Shown piece after piece: positions 26,301-35,662 of a stretch of 64,000 nt of DNA. The position numbers and the translations under genes are program-made. The notes below the pieces were generated by a model, which did no database searches, was not told the origin of the DNA, and saw only the letters and a program-made list of their open reading frames with translations. The DNA comes from Ruminococcus sp. Lineage in GTDB: Bacteria; Bacillota; Clostridia; Oscillospirales; Ruminococcaceae. The stretch covers positions 1-64,000 of the forward strand of contig JAHABC010000008.1 in assembly GCA_018376535.1 (NCBI GenBank). Direction: 5' to 3'. Within the stretch, counting starts at the first letter, position 1. Every line of letters begins with the position of its first letter.

Positions 26301-29300
26301 AAATTTTTAATGAAAAGGAGGTTAAAAGATGGATAACTATCGTTTTAATCTCACCTTAGTGGAATGTAAATTTTACTAACATTTTTGACAAAGAACAAGA
26401 TACGGAGTTTTAATCTCACCTTAGTGGAATGTAAATGCGTATATAATATTATTAGCACCGATAGTCAAATTAGTTTTAATCTCACCTTAGTGGAATGTAA
26501 ATTTGTATGATATTTTACGCCTTGTGTAAGACTGGTTGGGTTTTAATCTCACCTTAGTGGAATGTAAATTGTTGAATTTCAACAAATTTTATTGTAACTT
26601 TAAAGTTTTAATCTCACCTTAGTGGAATGTAAATAATTTTGACATTGTTTTTTCTTGTAAATATTCAGTGTTTTAATCTCACCTTAGTGGAATGTAAATC
26701 CTCATACTGTTTTAGCTAAAATGCACAAGTTAGGTTTTAATCTCACCTTAGTGGAATGTAAATCCATTTTTTAGATTTCTAATAGTCGCATCATTCAGTT
26801 TTAATCTCACCTTAGTGGAATGTAAATATTGAATCCGAAGTCTTATATGGCTACACTCCTTGGTTTTAATCTCACCTTAGTGGAATGTAAATTTTACTAA
26901 ATCTTATGATTAGAGGCATGAACGCTAGTTTTAATCTCACCTTAGTGGAATGTAAATAAAAAAAAGCTACAAAGTTCATTAACGGCGGTTTGCGGTTTTA
27001 ATCTCACCTTAGTGGAATGTAAATTCTATCAAAACCTAGCTGAACTATTTCAACTCCGTAGTTTTAATCTCACCTTAGTGGAATGTAAATCACTGTTTGT
27101 CAAGTTTTCAATAAGTTTATTTACAAGGTTTTAATCTCACCTTAGTGGAATGTAAATGTGATGACGACCACCGAATTTTTAGAGAAAATCACAGTTTTAA
27201 TCTCACCTTAGTGGAATGTAAATTTACTTTTCCACTTAGTGAGTTACCAGATGCTTGGTTTTAATCTCACCTTAGTGGAATGTAAATCTTGGAGTATGAC
27301 CTGCCTTTAGTGATACTGCTCTGTTTTAATCTCACCTTAGTGGAATGTAAATTGTTGATTGAGTATAAAAAGTGAGTACGCATAAAAAGTTTTAATCTCA
27401 CCTTAGTGGAATGTAAATTGTTAGAAATGCAGTTCCAATTCCTATGATTATTGCGTTTTAATCTCACCTTAGTGGAATGTAAATTCAAACTATCATCATC
27501 TTCACGAACTAAGATATTATGTTTTAATCTCACCTTAGTGGAATGTAAATTTGTTTGGCTCAGCTCCCCTGAAGCATAACACATCAGTTTTAATCTCACC
27601 TTAGTGGAATGTAAATTATTAATCTTCCTTTCTGATTTTTTTGATGTTTGAGTTTTAATCTCACCTTAGTGGAATGTAAATAATTGTTCACTTGTAGTTT
27701 TATTATAAATAATCGGATGTTTTAATCTCACCTTAGTGGAATGTAAATTGCAATACAATAGTTATCACAATATTTCTATTATCAAGTTTTAATCTCACCT
27801 TAGTGGAATGTAAATATTCTAATTTGATATAATATAATATATTTTATTGTGGTTTTAATCTCACCTTAGTGGAATGTAAATAGTGAAACTATACTACTAA
27901 CCGATACAGGCTCCTGGTTTTAATCTCACCTTAGTGGAATGTAAATGAGATTAAGCAAACCCAGAGCGGTATTTCAGTCTGCAGTTTTAATCTCACCTTA
28001 GTGGAATGTAAATAAAAAAAAGTTACAAAGTTCATCAACGGCGGTTTGCGGTTTTAATCTCACCTTAGTGGAATGTAAATTGTAAGGTGTTACCGTGTTA
28101 GACGACTTTTTTATATCAGTTTTAATCTCACCTTAGTGGAATGTAAATGTTATTTTTATACGCATAATCAAAAAATTGTGTATCGTTTTAATCTCACCTT
28201 AGTGGAATGTAAATAAAAAATATGGAGGATTTAAGCACAATTATATTATGTTTTAATCTCACCTTAGTGGAATGTAAATGTGCAATATCTAAGCATATCT
28301 TTTTCGCATTCAACGTTTTAATCTCACCTTAGTGGAATGTAAATTATTTTTAGGTGTTCTTGACCTCCTGAATTAATTTGTTTTAATCTCACCTTAGTGG
28401 AATGTAAATTTGTCATTTTCAATAATATAGCTGAAATTTTTAAGTTTTAATCTCACCTTAGTGGAATGTAAATTTCATTGTCGACGAAAACGATGTAAAA
28501 GTTGTCTATGTTTTAATCTCACCTTAGTGGAATGTAAATAAAGAAGTACAGCACACTGCAATTTAGAAGTCAAGGTTTTAATCTCACCTTAGTGGAATGT
28601 AAATGCAGTGGATTTAGATGAGTTTAAACAGTACTTAGAAGTTTTAATCTCACCTTAGTGGAATGTAAATTCAAATAGAAAGTTGCTATCTACTGGGATA
28701 TAATGTTTTAATCTCACCTTAGTGGAATGTAAATTTAGTAATCTTGGAATATTCATTAAAATGTTTTCTAGGTTTTAATCTCACCTTAGTGGAATGTAAA
28801 TGCGTTGAAAAACTTTCCATTTTTGCTAGTAAACGCGTTTTAATCTCACCTTAGTGGAATGTAAATTTTTGAGTGGTGCTTCGGTTTGCACTATTCGTGG
28901 TGGTTTTAATCTCACCTTAGTGGAATGTAAATTTTGTGAAATCTCTTTACTAACGATGGGATAACCAGTTTTAATCTCACCTTAGTGGAATGTAAATTTA
29001 TATTCGTAAGGTACAATGTAAATATTGCTATGTTTTAATCTCACCTTAGTGGAATGTAAATTATAAATGTAGGGATTGCCGACTTCCAGTCGGGGAACGT
29101 TTTAATCTCACCTTAGTGGAATGTAAATTATGTAATAGTTTCGCCGTTTGCGGTAGTATACTGTTTTAATCTCACCTTAGTGGAATGTAAATCCACTTGA
29201 TATTGCAGAGTTAAAATCGTTCATGTATGGTTTTAATCTCACCTTAGTGGAATGTAAATAGACAAAGTACATAGTATAGCATCTTCTTTTGAAATGTTTT

Positions 29301-29457
29301 AATCTCACCTTAGTGGAATGTAAATAGACAAAGTACATAGTATAGCATCTTCTTTTGAAATGTTTTAATCTCACCTTAGTGGAATGTAAATAAATAATCG
29401 TAAACTCCTAGTTTGCCAGTGATATGGGTTTTAATCTCACCTTAGTGGAAATAAAGG

Positions 29458-29493
29458 TAAAAAAAGTCCCACTATACGTTATGTATAGTGGGA
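29458..29493 (-). terminator. Terminator after thrB
   Basis: TCCCACTATAC (29467-29477) and GTATAGTGGGA (29483-29493) form an 11-bp stem with a 5-nt loop. On the minus strand it is followed by a T-run (A-run 29459-29465 on plus). It ends the hom-thrB message just before the array trailer. Confidence 0.85.
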
Positions 29494-29511
29494 TTATAAT
29501 TATTAATACAA

Positions 29512-30399
29512 CTAAACCAAGATAGTGCCATTATTATCAATAGAAAGTTCTTTAACCTGCCATAGATTAAGATTACGTTGGTCTAAAGCGAAACGCATCT
29601 TACCAGCGAAGAAGTTATTTTTTTCATCTACGATAGCCATAAGACTAGGTCCAGCACCACTGATATACATAGCGTAAGCACCTAGAGTATATGCTATTTT
29701 GAACACCTCATCAGCATGAGGAATAAGGGGCAATCTGTAAGGTTGATGAAGTTTATCATCTACGGCAGTACGAAGATTTTCATACTTACCAGTGAGCAAC
29801 GATGCCGAGAACAACGACGCTCTAGATAGATTATATACTGCATCTTTATGAGAAACCTCTTTAGGTAGAGCCGAACGAGCCTTTTCAGTAGATAGCTCAA
29901 AGTTTGGAATGATAACCACGAACTTTAAAGCAGTATGAACTTCTTGTTTTACCCAATGTACAGCTTGACCATCGAATACGGCAGTTACGATACCACCTAA
30001 TAGAGCAGGAGCAGTATTATCTGGGTGACCTTCAATTTCAGCAGATAGATTTACAATATCATCTAGTGATAAGGGATTACCCATCAAGTGATTAGCACCT
30101 ACTAGACCACCTACGATACACGCCGAAGAACTTCCAAGACCTCTAGTCATAGGGATATTATTTTCTTGAACAATCTTTAAGCCTTTCAAAGATTTTCCAC
30201 ATATATCGTATAAAGTTTTAGCAGAAGTATATATTAGGTTAGTTTCATCGGTAGGAACGGAAGTATCATCAGCCGAAGATATTTCCAAGGAGTCATATTC
30301 TTCCATTTGTACATAGTTATAGAAGTTCAAAGCCAAACCGAGTGCATCAAAACCAGCCCCCAAGTTTGCACTGGTAGCAGGGATTTGAATTTTAATCAT
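29512..30399 (-). CDS. thrB: Homoserine kinase
   Basis: A GHMP kinase that phosphorylates L-homoserine in threonine synthesis. The N-terminus IKIQIPATSANLGAGFDALG and the ATP-binding PMTRGLGSSSACIVG (about residues 83-97) are diagnostic; the third motif is SGAGPSLMAIVD. The 295-residue length is normal. It starts 15 nt after hom, with AGGTTGG as ribosome site, so the two are one operon. No thrC lies here. Confidence 0.96.
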   Translation of the reverse strand: MIKIQIPATSANLGAGFDALGLALNFYNYVQMEEYDSLEISSADDTSVPTDETNLIYTSAKTLYDICGKSLKGLKIVQENNIPMTRGLGSSSACIVGGLVGANHLMGNPLSLDDIVNLSAEIEGHPDNTAPALLGGIVTAVFDGQAVHWVKQEVHTALKFVVIIPNFELSTEKARSALPKEVSHKDAVYNLSRASLFSASLLTGKYENLRTAVDDKLHQPYRLPLIPHADEVFKIAYTLGAYAMYISGAGPSLMAIVDEKNNFFAGKMRFALDQRNLNLWQVKELSIDNNGTILV

Positions 30400-30414
30400 A
30401 GTTAGAACACCAAC

Positions 30415-31632
30415 CTACTTAATATCCAATACAGGAATAGTAGAAATAACCATACCATTATTTTCAGCAATGCGAACGCAAAGTTTTTCAGAGTCGGCAA
30501 TACTCATAGGTTTGGTGATAAATACAGTATAGTCATCATCAATGCAGATAGTTTGAGAACCTTCTGGAATTAATGAACTACTACCTTTAATTCGGAAATA
30601 CATTTGAGCAGTAAACTCAGTATAGTCAGCTATAAAATCGGTATTATTAGTATCTTCCCAATATTGAGATAGTACAGTTTCATGATGTTGAACTTCATTA
30701 ATAATATCACCAAGAACGGCACTAGCAGTAGGTAGTTTACCAGCACCACGACCATAGAATAGAGTTTTATCTATACCGTTACCACAAACCATAACAGCGT
30801 TGAAAACGTCATCAACATGAGCGATTAAGTTATCATTACTAACAAGCATAGGGCAAACTAAAGGAATAATCTTACCATTATCTAACTTTTTAACGTAAGC
30901 TATTAACTTGATAGCACCACCCCATTGTTTAACGTACTTAACGTCATCAAGGGAGATATCTGTAATACCCTTAGTGTATACACTATTAGGATAAACGTGC
31001 TTACCATATACTAAAGAAGATATAATACAAATCTTTCTGCAAGCGTCATCGCCCTCAACATCGGCAGTAGGGTCTTTTTCAGCGTAGCCGAGTTCTTGAG
31101 CCATAGCTAGAGCAGTTTCAAAGTTCATATGTTCGTTAATCATTTTAGTTAGAATAAAGTTAGTAGTACCGTTTAGAATACCAGCGACTTCAGTTATTTC
31201 GTTAGCTGCAAGGCACTTGTGTAGAGGTCTAATTATTGGAATAGCACCACCAACACTAGCTTCAAAGAAGAAGTTACAGTTATGTTCTTTAGCGACTTTT
31301 AATAGTTCTGCACCTTTTTCGGCAACCAACTGCTTATTAGATGTAGATACACTTTTACCCTTTTCCAAACAAGCCTTAACGAACTCATAAGCAGGGTGAA
31401 CACCACCCATACATTCAGCTACAGCAGTAACCTCATCATCAGCCAATATAGTTTCTATACTTTTAACGAACTTATCGGCATAAGGGCTATTAGGGAACTC
31501 TCTAATATCAAGGATATACTTAATATCCATAGGTTGACCAGCTCTAGCGATTATGCTATCCTTGTTAGTGTAGAACAGTTCAACTACACCAGAACCTACT
31601 ACGCCATAGCCTAGTACTGCAAATTTTGACAT
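30415..31632 (-). CDS. hom: Homoserine dehydrogenase
   Basis: Reduces aspartate semialdehyde to homoserine. The NAD(P)-binding GYGVVGSG is at residues 8-15; the catalytic domain carries GGAIPIIRPL and ILNGTTNFIL with the Lys-rich active site (EKDPTADVEGDDACRK); residues 320-405 resemble the C-terminal ACT-like regulatory domain. Length is 405. ATG 31632 follows CGGAGGT. First gene of hom-thrB, read from the promoter at 31676-31704. The leader is only about 40 nt, too short for a T-box. Confidence 0.96.
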   Translation of the reverse strand: MSKFAVLGYGVVGSGVVELFYTNKDSIIARAGQPMDIKYILDIREFPNSPYADKFVKSIETILADDEVTAVAECMGGVHPAYEFVKACLEKGKSVSTSNKQLVAEKGAELLKVAKEHNCNFFFEASVGGAIPIIRPLHKCLAANEITEVAGILNGTTNFILTKMINEHMNFETALAMAQELGYAEKDPTADVEGDDACRKICIISSLVYGKHVYPNSVYTKGITDISLDDVKYVKQWGGAIKLIAYVKKLDNGKIIPLVCPMLVSNDNLIAHVDDVFNAVMVCGNGIDKTLFYGRGAGKLPTASAVLGDIINEVQHHETVLSQYWEDTNNTDFIADYTEFTAQMYFRIKGSSSLIPEGSQTICIDDDYTVFITKPMSIADSEKLCVRIAENNGMVISTIPVLDIK

Positions 31633-31675
31633 TTTTAATTACCTCCGATTTTAAACAGAATACTTTTACTTAAAT

Positions 31676-31704
31676 ATTCTAACATATTTTTGATGGTATG
31701 TCAA
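31676..31704 (-). promoter_or_regulatory. hom-thrB promoter
   Basis: Minus strand TTGACA (31699-31704), 17 nt, TAGAAT (31676-31681). Confidence 0.75.
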
Positions 31705-31762
31705 TTTTTTTTTAAACATATTGTAAATTTGCCGTATCCATAAAGTTTTAGGCACTTATATA

Positions 31763-31791
31763 TTGATTTTTATTAAATATCGTGTTACAAT
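31763..31791 (+). promoter_or_regulatory. Promoter of the SCP2-like gene
   Basis: TTGATT (31763-31768), 17 nt, TACAAT (31786-31791), 35 nt before the start codon; divergent from the hom promoter. Confidence 0.6.
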
Positions 31792-31826
31792 TAACGTATG
31801 CTAAATTAAAGGAAGGATTGTTTTTT

Positions 31827-32153
31827 ATGCCATCTAAAGAGATATGTCAGTTTTGCGACCAAATTAGAACTATTATAAATGGTAAAAGGTTAGTAGGTTT
31901 GCCTACTTATGGAGCAATTGAAGTTCATATTAAGGAATTTTCTCCAGAACCTTTATATATAGAGGTCAAAAATGGAAACGTATCCATTGAACCTTATGAG
32001 TACCACAACAAAGATGCTACTATAACTTTAGATATTCAAACTCTACACGATATCTATAATAGAAAAATATCTATAAATGATGCTCTTAATAGAAAGCTAA
32101 TCTTAATTGATGGCGACGCTGAGGTTCTATACTGTTTACAACGAAATATTTAA
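31827..32153 (+). CDS. Small SCP2-like domain protein, function unknown
   Basis: A 108-residue protein. The segment YIEVKNGNVSIEPYEYHNKDATITLDIQTLHDIYNRKISINDALNRKLILIDGDAEVL resembles the sterol-carrier SCP2 fold seen in small clostridial proteins, so it may bind a lipid or hydrophobic ligand. I start it at ATG 31827 (AAGGAAGG upstream) because it begins MPSKEICQFCD, which carries two Cys; earlier in-frame residues lie within the promoter. It stands alone with its own promoter and terminator. The function is an inference from fold resemblance. Confidence 0.6.
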   Translation: MPSKEICQFCDQIRTIINGKRLVGLPTYGAIEVHIKEFSPEPLYIEVKNGNVSIEPYEYHNKDATITLDIQTLHDIYNRKISINDALNRKLILIDGDAEVLYCLQRNI

Positions 32154-32157
32154 ACTA

Positions 32158-32191
32158 AAAAATCATGGAGAGGTTAAATCCATGATTTTTT
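32158..32191 (+). terminator. Terminator after the SCP2-like gene
   Basis: AAAAATCATGGA (32158-32169) pairs with TCCATGATTTTT (32179-32190), loop 9 nt, ending in a T-run. Confidence 0.85.
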
Positions 32192-32223
32192 ATCATACAC
32201 TAAGATTTTTTTTAATATTATGT

Positions 32224-32273
32224 AGTAAACTATAATATATGTAGTTTACTTTTTAAAAAATCTATGATATAAT
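32224..32273 (+). promoter_or_regulatory. Promoter with overlapping inverted repeat, VanY-like gene
   Basis: TTTACT (32245-32250), 17 nt, TATAAT (32268-32273). The -35 box lies in the right arm of a perfect 9-bp inverted repeat (AGTAAACTA 32224-32232, TAGTTTACT 32242-32250, 9-nt spacing), which has the form of a repressor operator. Confidence 0.55.
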
Positions 32274-32326
32274 TATATTTGCACAAGGGGATTTCCCTTA
32301 AAAATTTATTTTGAAAGGGTTATTAT

Positions 32327-33304
32327 ATGAGCAAAAAACAAGCAAAGTATAGCGTTCGTATAGATAGAATAGCTATAGTATTAATAGTATTAATAGGTAT
32401 ACCAGTATTAATATCGACAATGTTCAAGTCTTGTTCTAGTGGAGATACCACTGTAGATAATTCACAAGTAAACTCATCACAAGATGAAAAAGTATCAAAC
32501 TCATTTAGTTCATTTGAAAGTGCTATTGAAAGGTTAGGTTTTGTAAAGCGTTCATACTCAATCAACGATATCCACTATGGAGAACTCATACTAGTAAATG
32601 GCGAACATGAATATATATTCGATGAAACTAAGCAATCTGATATGGTTGAAGTTCCTACCGTAAAGAACGAATTTTATAATACACTAAGTTCTACTATGAT
32701 GTTAAAGAGTTCTGTTATAGAACCTCTTAACACTATGATGAAAGACTTCTATTCTGCCAAATCCGATGGTGATATGGTTATATCTAGTGCATATAGAAAC
32801 AAAGCTGACCAAGATATTATATATTCACAAGCAGTAGATAACAACCTATCAGAAAATCAAGCTGGGTTCAGCGATAGCCATACAGGATATTCATTCAACT
32901 TAGCAGTACTTCCACAAGATAGTTCTCTTATATCTTTTGAAGCCGATGAAAACTCATCTTGGCTAGTAGAAAATTGTGCAAAGTATGGGTTTATACAAAG
33001 GTATCCAGATGACAAGAAGTCTATAACGGGAATAAGTAACCCATCATACTTTAGATACGTTTCACTTCCTCACTCTATGTACATGAAAGAGAACAATCTA
33101 TGTTTAGAAGAATACATATCCACATTGAACAACTATAAGTTTGGAGTTAAATCTTTAAGATATACCTACAACGACCAAGAATATATGATATACTTCTATG
33201 AGGCATCTAATTCGGATACCGTTGAAGTATACGTTCCAAGCGATAAAGAGTATACCATATTTGGTAACAACGTAAACGGATTTATAGTAACAGTTAAACT
33301 ATAG
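32327..33304 (+). CDS. Membrane-anchored VanY-like (M15) protein lacking catalytic residues
   Basis: A 325-residue protein with an N-terminal membrane anchor (residues 13-31, IAIVLIVLIGIPVLISTMF) and an extracellular M15/VanY-type domain (about 100-270). The family signature SxHxxGxAxD appears as SDSHTGYSFNLAV, with Asn for the zinc-binding Asp. The EPWHxR motif with catalytic Glu and zinc-binding His appears as NPSYFRYV, lacking both. The surrounding motif WLVENCAKYGFIQRYP is kept. It is probably an inactive D,D-carboxypeptidase homolog that binds peptidoglycan or a partner. About 50 more residues follow the domain. ATG has GAAAGGG upstream. Confidence 0.8.
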   Translation: MSKKQAKYSVRIDRIAIVLIVLIGIPVLISTMFKSCSSGDTTVDNSQVNSSQDEKVSNSFSSFESAIERLGFVKRSYSINDIHYGELILVNGEHEYIFDETKQSDMVEVPTVKNEFYNTLSSTMMLKSSVIEPLNTMMKDFYSAKSDGDMVISSAYRNKADQDIIYSQAVDNNLSENQAGFSDSHTGYSFNLAVLPQDSSLISFEADENSSWLVENCAKYGFIQRYPDDKKSITGISNPSYFRYVSLPHSMYMKENNLCLEEYISTLNNYKFGVKSLRYTYNDQEYMIYFYEASNSDTVEVYVPSDKEYTIFGNNVNGFIVTVKL

Positions 33305-33310
33305 TACTTT

Positions 33311-33340
33311 AAGATGTATCTTTTTAGATACATCTTTTTT
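33311..33340 (+). terminator. Terminator after the VanY-like gene
   Basis: AAGATGTATCT (33311-33321) pairs with AGATACATCTT (33326-33336), loop TTTT, then T to 33340. Confidence 0.88.
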
Positions 33341-33346
33341 ATATGC

Positions 33347-33380
33347 AAAAAGAACGCCTTATTTCTAAGACGTTCTTTTT
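33347..33380 (-). terminator. Terminator after glnN
   Basis: AAAAAGAACG and CGTTCTTTTT frame an inner CTTA/TAAG pair; on the minus strand a T-run follows. It stops glnN transcription converging on the VanY-like gene. Confidence 0.75.
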
Positions 33381-33405
33381 AGATTACACATATAACACTA
33401 TATAA

Positions 33406-35523
33406 TTAGATATTGAATAGTAGCTTAGAATATGTTGGGAATGGCCATACCTTATCGGAAACTATAGTTTCAAGTTCATCGGCAACGGCTCTTAAAGATT
33501 GCATATTAGCAAACACTTCATCACGATAGTATCTAGCATAAGAGTAAACAGTTTCCTCATGGTTAGATGCGTCACAAAGTTTACATTCAAGGTCTTTAAC
33601 TTGAGTGTCTAGGCTAGATGTTAAGCAAGATAACTTCTTAGCTAATTCTTCTTCAACGCCACCCTCAAGACCTATAGCCTTCTTAGATGCTACAACATCG
33701 CAGATTTGCTTAGTATATGACATACAAGCAGGTAAGATTTGTTTATTAACCATATCTACCATAGTTAAAGCCTCAATGTTGATAACCTTAGAATAGTTTT
33801 CAAGTAAGATTTCTTGTCTAGCTTGAATTTCAGTCTTAGTATAAACCTTGAACTTTTCAAACATAGCAACGTTCTTTTCGTCTGTGTAGTGAGGTAGACA
33901 ATCTACAGTAGAAACGTAGTTAGGAAGATGTCTAACGTTTACAGCCTCATCAACCCACTCATCAGAGTAGCCGTTACCATTAAAGATAATTCTCTTGTGT
34001 TCCTTAATAGTTTTAACTAGAAGGTCGTTAAGAACGGTATCGAAAGTACCATTTTCCTTAGCAGGTTCAAGGATATCAGCGAATTGAGAAAGTTCTTCAG
34101 CAACGATAGTGTTCAACATAACGTTAGTACAAGAGATAGAATCAGCAGAACCTAACATTCTAAATTCGAACTTGTTACCAGTGAAAGCAAAAGGAGAAGT
34201 TCTGTTTCTGTCAGTAGTATCCTTTTTGAAGTTTGGAAGTGCATCTACATCGATAACAAATTGAATATCCTTAGATTTAACCTTAGTACCATTTTCAATA
34301 GCATCTAGAACTTCTTGAAGTTCGTCGCCTATAAACATGGAAATGATTGCAGGTGGAGCTTCATTAGCACCAAGTCTATGGTCGTTACCAGCACTAGCAG
34401 CGGAAATTCTTAGTAAGTCAGAATACTCATCTACACCCTTAATGATTGCACATAGGAATGTTAAAAATTGAGTATTTTCCAATGGATTAGATGATGGGTC
34501 TAATAAGTTTTTACCATCGTTAGATGAGATAGACCAGTTGTTATGTTTACCAGAACCATTTACTCCAGCATATGGCTTTTCGTGTAGTAGACAAACTAGA
34601 CCATGCTTTATAGCGATTTTCTTCATAATCTCCATAGTCAATTGGTTTTGGTCTGCTGCAATATTAGATGTAGTAAATACAGGAGCTAACTCATGTTGAG
34701 CAGGAGCAACTTCATTATGTTTAGTTTTAGCGAAAACGCCAAGTTTCCAAAGTTCTTTGTCAAGGTCTTTCATGAAGTCGGAAACTCTTTGTTTGATGTT
34801 ACCAAAGTAATGGTCTTCTAGTTCTTGACCTTTAGGAGCTTTAGCACCAAATAGAGTTCTACCAGTCATGATTAAATCTTCACGTTGGTCATATAAAGAC
34901 TTATCTACTAGGAAGTATTCTTGTTCAGGGCCGACAGTAGTAGTAACTCTAGTAGCCTTAGTATTGCCGAATAGTCTTAAAATTCTTAGAGCCTGTTGGC
35001 TAATTACTTCCATAGAACGTAATAGAGGTGTTTTCTTATCAAGAATTTCACCAGTATAAGAACAAAAAGCAGTTGGAATATATAAAGAACCATCTTTAAC
35101 GAAGCAGTTAGAAGTAGGGTCCCAAGCAGTATAGCCTCTAGCCTCAAAAGTTGCTCTTAAACCACCAGATGGGAAAGATGAGGCATCTGGTTCACCCTTG
35201 ATAAGTTCCTTACCAGAAAACTCTAAAATAATGCTACCATTTGGAGTTGGTGAAATAAAAGAGTCATGTTTTTCAGCAGTAATACCAGTCATAGGTTGGA
35301 ACCAATGTGTATAGTGAGTAGCACCTTTTTCTATAGCCCAATCCTTCATAGCATTAGCGACTACATCAGCAACATCTGGGTCTAGTGGAACACCTAAGGC
35401 TTTAGTTTTAGCTACAGCCTTGTAAACTCCCTTAGGAAGTCTAGCTTTCATAACATCATCATTAAAGACATCACAACCGAAGAAATCGGCAACAGTTTCA
35501 ACACATTTAGTTTCTTGTGACAT
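33406..35523 (-). CDS. glnN: Glutamine synthetase type III
   Basis: ATP-dependent ammonium assimilation into glutamine. The 705-residue size and signatures identify GSIII: the N-terminal [18 protein letters not shown] block, the NKHGSG-like [13 protein letters not shown], and [13 protein letters not shown], followed by [20 protein letters not shown] 35523 follows AAGGAGG. It is single-gene, transcribed from its own promoter at 35663-35691 through a structured leader with a terminator (35552-35604), and so is probably controlled by antitermination. Confidence 0.96.
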   Translation of the reverse strand: MSQETKCVETVADFFGCDVFNDDVMKARLPKGVYKAVAKTKALGVPLDPDVADVVANAMKDWAIEKGATHYTHWFQPMTGITAEKHDSFISPTPNGSIILEFSGKELIKGEPDASSFPSGGLRATFEARGYTAWDPTSNCFVKDGSLYIPTAFCSYTGEILDKKTPLLRSMEVISQQALRILRLFGNTKATRVTTTVGPEQEYFLVDKSLYDQREDLIMTGRTLFGAKAPKGQELEDHYFGNIKQRVSDFMKDLDKELWKLGVFAKTKHNEVAPAQHELAPVFTTSNIAADQNQLTMEIMKKIAIKHGLVCLLHEKPYAGVNGSGKHNNWSISSNDGKNLLDPSSNPLENTQFLTFLCAIIKGVDEYSDLLRISAASAGNDHRLGANEAPPAIISMFIGDELQEVLDAIENGTKVKSKDIQFVIDVDALPNFKKDTTDRNRTSPFAFTGNKFEFRMLGSADSISCTNVMLNTIVAEELSQFADILEPAKENGTFDTVLNDLLVKTIKEHKRIIFNGNGYSDEWVDEAVNVRHLPNYVSTVDCLPHYTDEKNVAMFEKFKVYTKTEIQARQEILLENYSKVINIEALTMVDMVNKQILPACMSYTKQICDVVASKKAIGLEGGVEEELAKKLSCLTSSLDTQVKDLECKLCDASNHEETVYSYARYYRDEVFANMQSLRAVADELETIVSDKVWPFPTYSKLLFNI

Positions 35524-35539
35524 AGTAATAATCCTCCTT

Positions 35540-35604
35540 AAAAATAAAAAAGCATTTCGATTTTAGGACAGCAATACATTAAAAAATCCCAACAATCGAA
35601 ACGC
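35540..35604 (-). terminator. Leader terminator (attenuator) upstream of glnN
   Basis: On the minus strand GCGTTTCGAT (35604-35595) pairs with ATCGAAATGC (35561-35552) with one G-U pair; inner TTGGGA/TCCTAA extends it. A T-rich run follows (TTTTTTATTTTT), directly before AAGGAGG of glnN. The left arm is shared with the hexaloop hairpin at 35596-35615, so the two folds exclude each other. Confidence 0.75.
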
Positions 35605-35655
35605 CATTGTTTCAATATAATAATCATTTTAAGTTTAATCAGTAACTTCTGATTA
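35596..35655 (-). promoter_or_regulatory. Two hexaloop hairpins, ANTAR-type antitermination candidate
   Basis: Minus-strand RNA: hairpin 1 TAATCAG-AAGTTA-CTGATTA (35655-35636) begins almost at the transcription start. Hairpin 2 TTGAAAC-AATGGC-GTTTCGA (35615-35596) has a 6-nt loop with A at position 1 and G at position 4, the pattern known for ANTAR protein targets; hairpin 1 has A1 but not G4. Hairpin 2 overlaps the left arm of the terminator. Two hexaloop stems before a terminator is the known architecture of ANTAR antitermination. No ANTAR gene lies in this window. Confidence 0.65.
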
Positions 35656-35662
35656 CAGTGAT

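Larger units (their letters stand above)
19787..29457 (+). CRISPR. Type I-B CRISPR array, about 148 repeats
   Basis: A 30-bp repeat (GTTTTAATCTCACCTTAGTG then GAATGTAAAT) starts at 19787 and recurs every 64-68 bp. My hand count of repeat starts gives 148 repeats and 147 spacers of 34-38 nt; mean period 65.6. The copies I read look identical apart from the last (29428-29457), which keeps 23 bases and then decays to ATAAAGG, marking the trailer end. The leader is at 19531. The 3' handle is ATGTAAAT. Many spacers are duplicates, near-duplicates or reverse-strand overlaps of each other. Short open frames through the array repeating HSTKVRLK are artefacts. Confidence 0.98.

Noticed and set aside
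20910..29374. Open frames with HSTKVRLK or NLTLVECK repeats within the array
   Set aside because: They are translations of CRISPR repeats and spacers with no ribosome site; the repeat structure explains them.
31633..31704. T-box or other riboswitch before hom
   Set aside because: The leader is only about 40 nt long and shows no structure.
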